Shown: piece by piece, positions 6,716 to 7,486 of the stretch
How positions within the stretch are numbered: the first letter of the stretch is position 1
Layout of the letters: each line of letters starts with the position of its first letter
NCBI GenBank assembly: GCA_029932015.1
Contig: JAOZQW010000104.1
Location: forward strand, 1-7,486
Direction of reading: 5' to 3'
Length of the DNA: 7,486 bases
DNA from: Candidatus Fermentibacteraceae bacterium
GTDB lineage: Bacteria > Fermentibacterota > Fermentibacteria > Fermentibacterales > JCC-6
Notes under the pieces: model-generated
What the model was told of the DNA's origin: nothing
The model's input: only the letters and a program-made list of their open reading frames with translations
Database searches by the model: none
Position numbers and translations under genes: made by a program

Positions 6716-7486
6716 CCGCATTCAGCAGAATTCTCTTCGTATTTCCGGAGACGCGCTATCCCTCGGGACAGCCACCTCTCGGTGTGGCCAGTCTCGCGGC
6801 ACAGGCCAGACTGTCAGGGAGCGAGTCATTTCTTTGCGATATGTCCTTCAGCAAAGATCCCTTCGGGGATCTGACAAGGATGCTTGACGAAGTACGTCCG
6901 GATATGGTGGCCATTTCAGTTGTTACACCGCAGCTGAGCGCGGCTGCTGAAGCTGCTTCCATTGTTCGAGCCAAATCACCGGATAGTCTTCTCCTCGTTG
7001 GCGGTCCCCATGCTACTGTGATGCCAGAAGACACTCTTGCCCGAACCGGTGCCGATATGGTTTACAGCGGGGAGGGGGACCTGGCCTTTCGCCGGATACT
7101 CGAAACCGGCTCCTGGGAGGACCTGCCGGGAGCATGCTGGATCGAGGATGGTGAGTTCCACAGAAATCCCGGAATGCTCCTTGCCGATGATCTTGATGAC
7201 CTTCCACTTCCCGACAGGACCATCTTCGATATGGAGGATTACTTCGCTCACTGGTATTCGATGGACAGAGTTGATCCCCGCCTCCGGGGGACCTCGCTGA
7301 TGGCGACAAGGGGATGCCCTTTCCGCTGTACTTTCTGTCAGCCGACCCTTTCGGAAATATTCGGTAAGAAGATAAGAAAGAGGTCTCCTGGTTCGATCGT
7401 GGACGAGATCGAGTGGCTCATCGCCGAGTACGGGATCGACGCTTTCATGTTCGAAGACTCGACCTTCATTCTCGACCACGAGTGGG
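6712..7486 (+). CDS. B12-binding radical SAM protein, N-terminal 258 residues (truncated by right edge)
   Basis: An N-terminal cobalamin-binding-like domain (about 5-130) is shown by ILFVFPETRYPSGQPPLGVASLA (7-29, read in two overlapping blocks), LLLVGGPHATVMPEDTL (93-109) and YSGEGDLAF (118-126). The usual linker LDDLPLPDRTIFD (161-173) follows. The radical SAM core then begins with RGCPFRCTFC, giving the CX3CX2C cluster Cys202, Cys206 and Cys209 for the [4Fe-4S] cluster that cleaves S-adenosylmethionine. No DxHxxG cobalamin-ligand motif is visible, which is common in this class. Members include methyltransferases, cyclases and lipid- or sugar-modifying enzymes, so the reaction cannot be named. 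The frame is still open at the right edge, with most of the TIM-barrel missing. It overlaps the GT-C gene by 4 nt (ATGA), so it belongs to the same operon and probably acts on an envelope glycan or lipid, which is inference. Confidence 0.92.
   Translation, partial: MTAFSRILFVFPETRYPSGQPPLGVASLAAQARLSGSESFLCDMSFSKDPFGDLTRMLDEVRPDMVAISVVTPQLSAAAEAASIVRAKSPDSLLLVGGPHATVMPEDTLARTGADMVYSGEGDLAFRRILETGSWEDLPGACWIEDGEFHRNPGMLLADDLDDLPLPDRTIFDMEDYFAHWYSMDRVDPRLRGTSLMATRGCPFRCTFCQPTLSEIFGKKIRKRSPGSIVDEIEWLIAEYGIDAFMFEDSTFILDHEW

Noticed and set aside
6976..7479. Minus-strand open frame of 167 residues
   Set aside because: It is antisense to the radical SAM gene with its CX3CX2C motif; no domain is seen in the minus frame.
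1..7486. CRISPR array, tRNA/rRNA gene, transposon ends or rho-independent terminator
   Set aside because: No spaced direct repeats, cloverleaf, terminal inverted repeats or hairpin followed by a T-run were found on reading both strands. The gene junctions are too tight to hold terminators.

Overview
This is a compact bacterial protein-coding window with no RNA gene, CRISPR array, insertion sequence or phage signature that I can see. Wzm/Wzt-type polysaccharide export genes and a membrane glycosyltransferase suggest a diderm (Gram-negative-type) envelope. By eye the GC content is in the mid-50s. Nearly every gene boundary overlaps or leaves a gap of a few bases, which suggests a streamlined operon style. 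The lineage cannot be fixed from the sequence. The divergence of the proteins fits an uncultured phylum, but that is only an impression.

Minus strand, 1-1393. Two genes read leftwards. The first (1393-890) encodes an unrecognised 167-residue protein with a hydrophobic N-terminus. The second (from about 905 and running off the left edge) encodes an N-terminal membrane anchor and a CHASE2 extracytoplasmic sensor domain. Its output domain (cyclase, kinase or other) lies outside the window. The two overlap by 16 bases if the TTG start is correct.

Divergent spacer, 1394-1489. A 96-base region separates the left pair from the rightward operon. It holds a TATAAT hexamer and the ribosome binding sites for both sides.

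Plus strand, 1490 to the right edge. Six tightly packed genes form one apparent operon: der (ribosome-assembly GTPase), plsY (acyl-phosphate:glycerol-3-phosphate acyltransferase), a Wzm-type ABC permease, a Wzt-type ATPase with a C-terminal glycan-binding-like domain, a GT-C membrane glycosyltransferase, and a B12-binding radical SAM enzyme cut by the right edge. Junctions are +2 nt (der/plsY), a 14-nt overlap (plsY/wzm), +1 nt (wzm/wzt), a 4-nt overlap if the proposed CTG start is right (wzt/GT-C), and a 4-nt ATGA overlap (GT-C/radical SAM).

The operon begins with two housekeeping genes and continues into envelope polysaccharide functions. Inferred model: PlsY supplies membrane phospholipid precursor. 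The ABC pair exports an undecaprenyl-linked glycan. The GT-C enzyme adds a sugar from a polyprenyl-phosphate donor on the periplasmic side. The radical SAM enzyme makes an unknown modification, perhaps to a lipid or sugar. Nothing here clearly amounts to an undescribed system. The least explained parts are the 167-residue protein paired with the CHASE2 sensor, and the GT-C/radical SAM pair.
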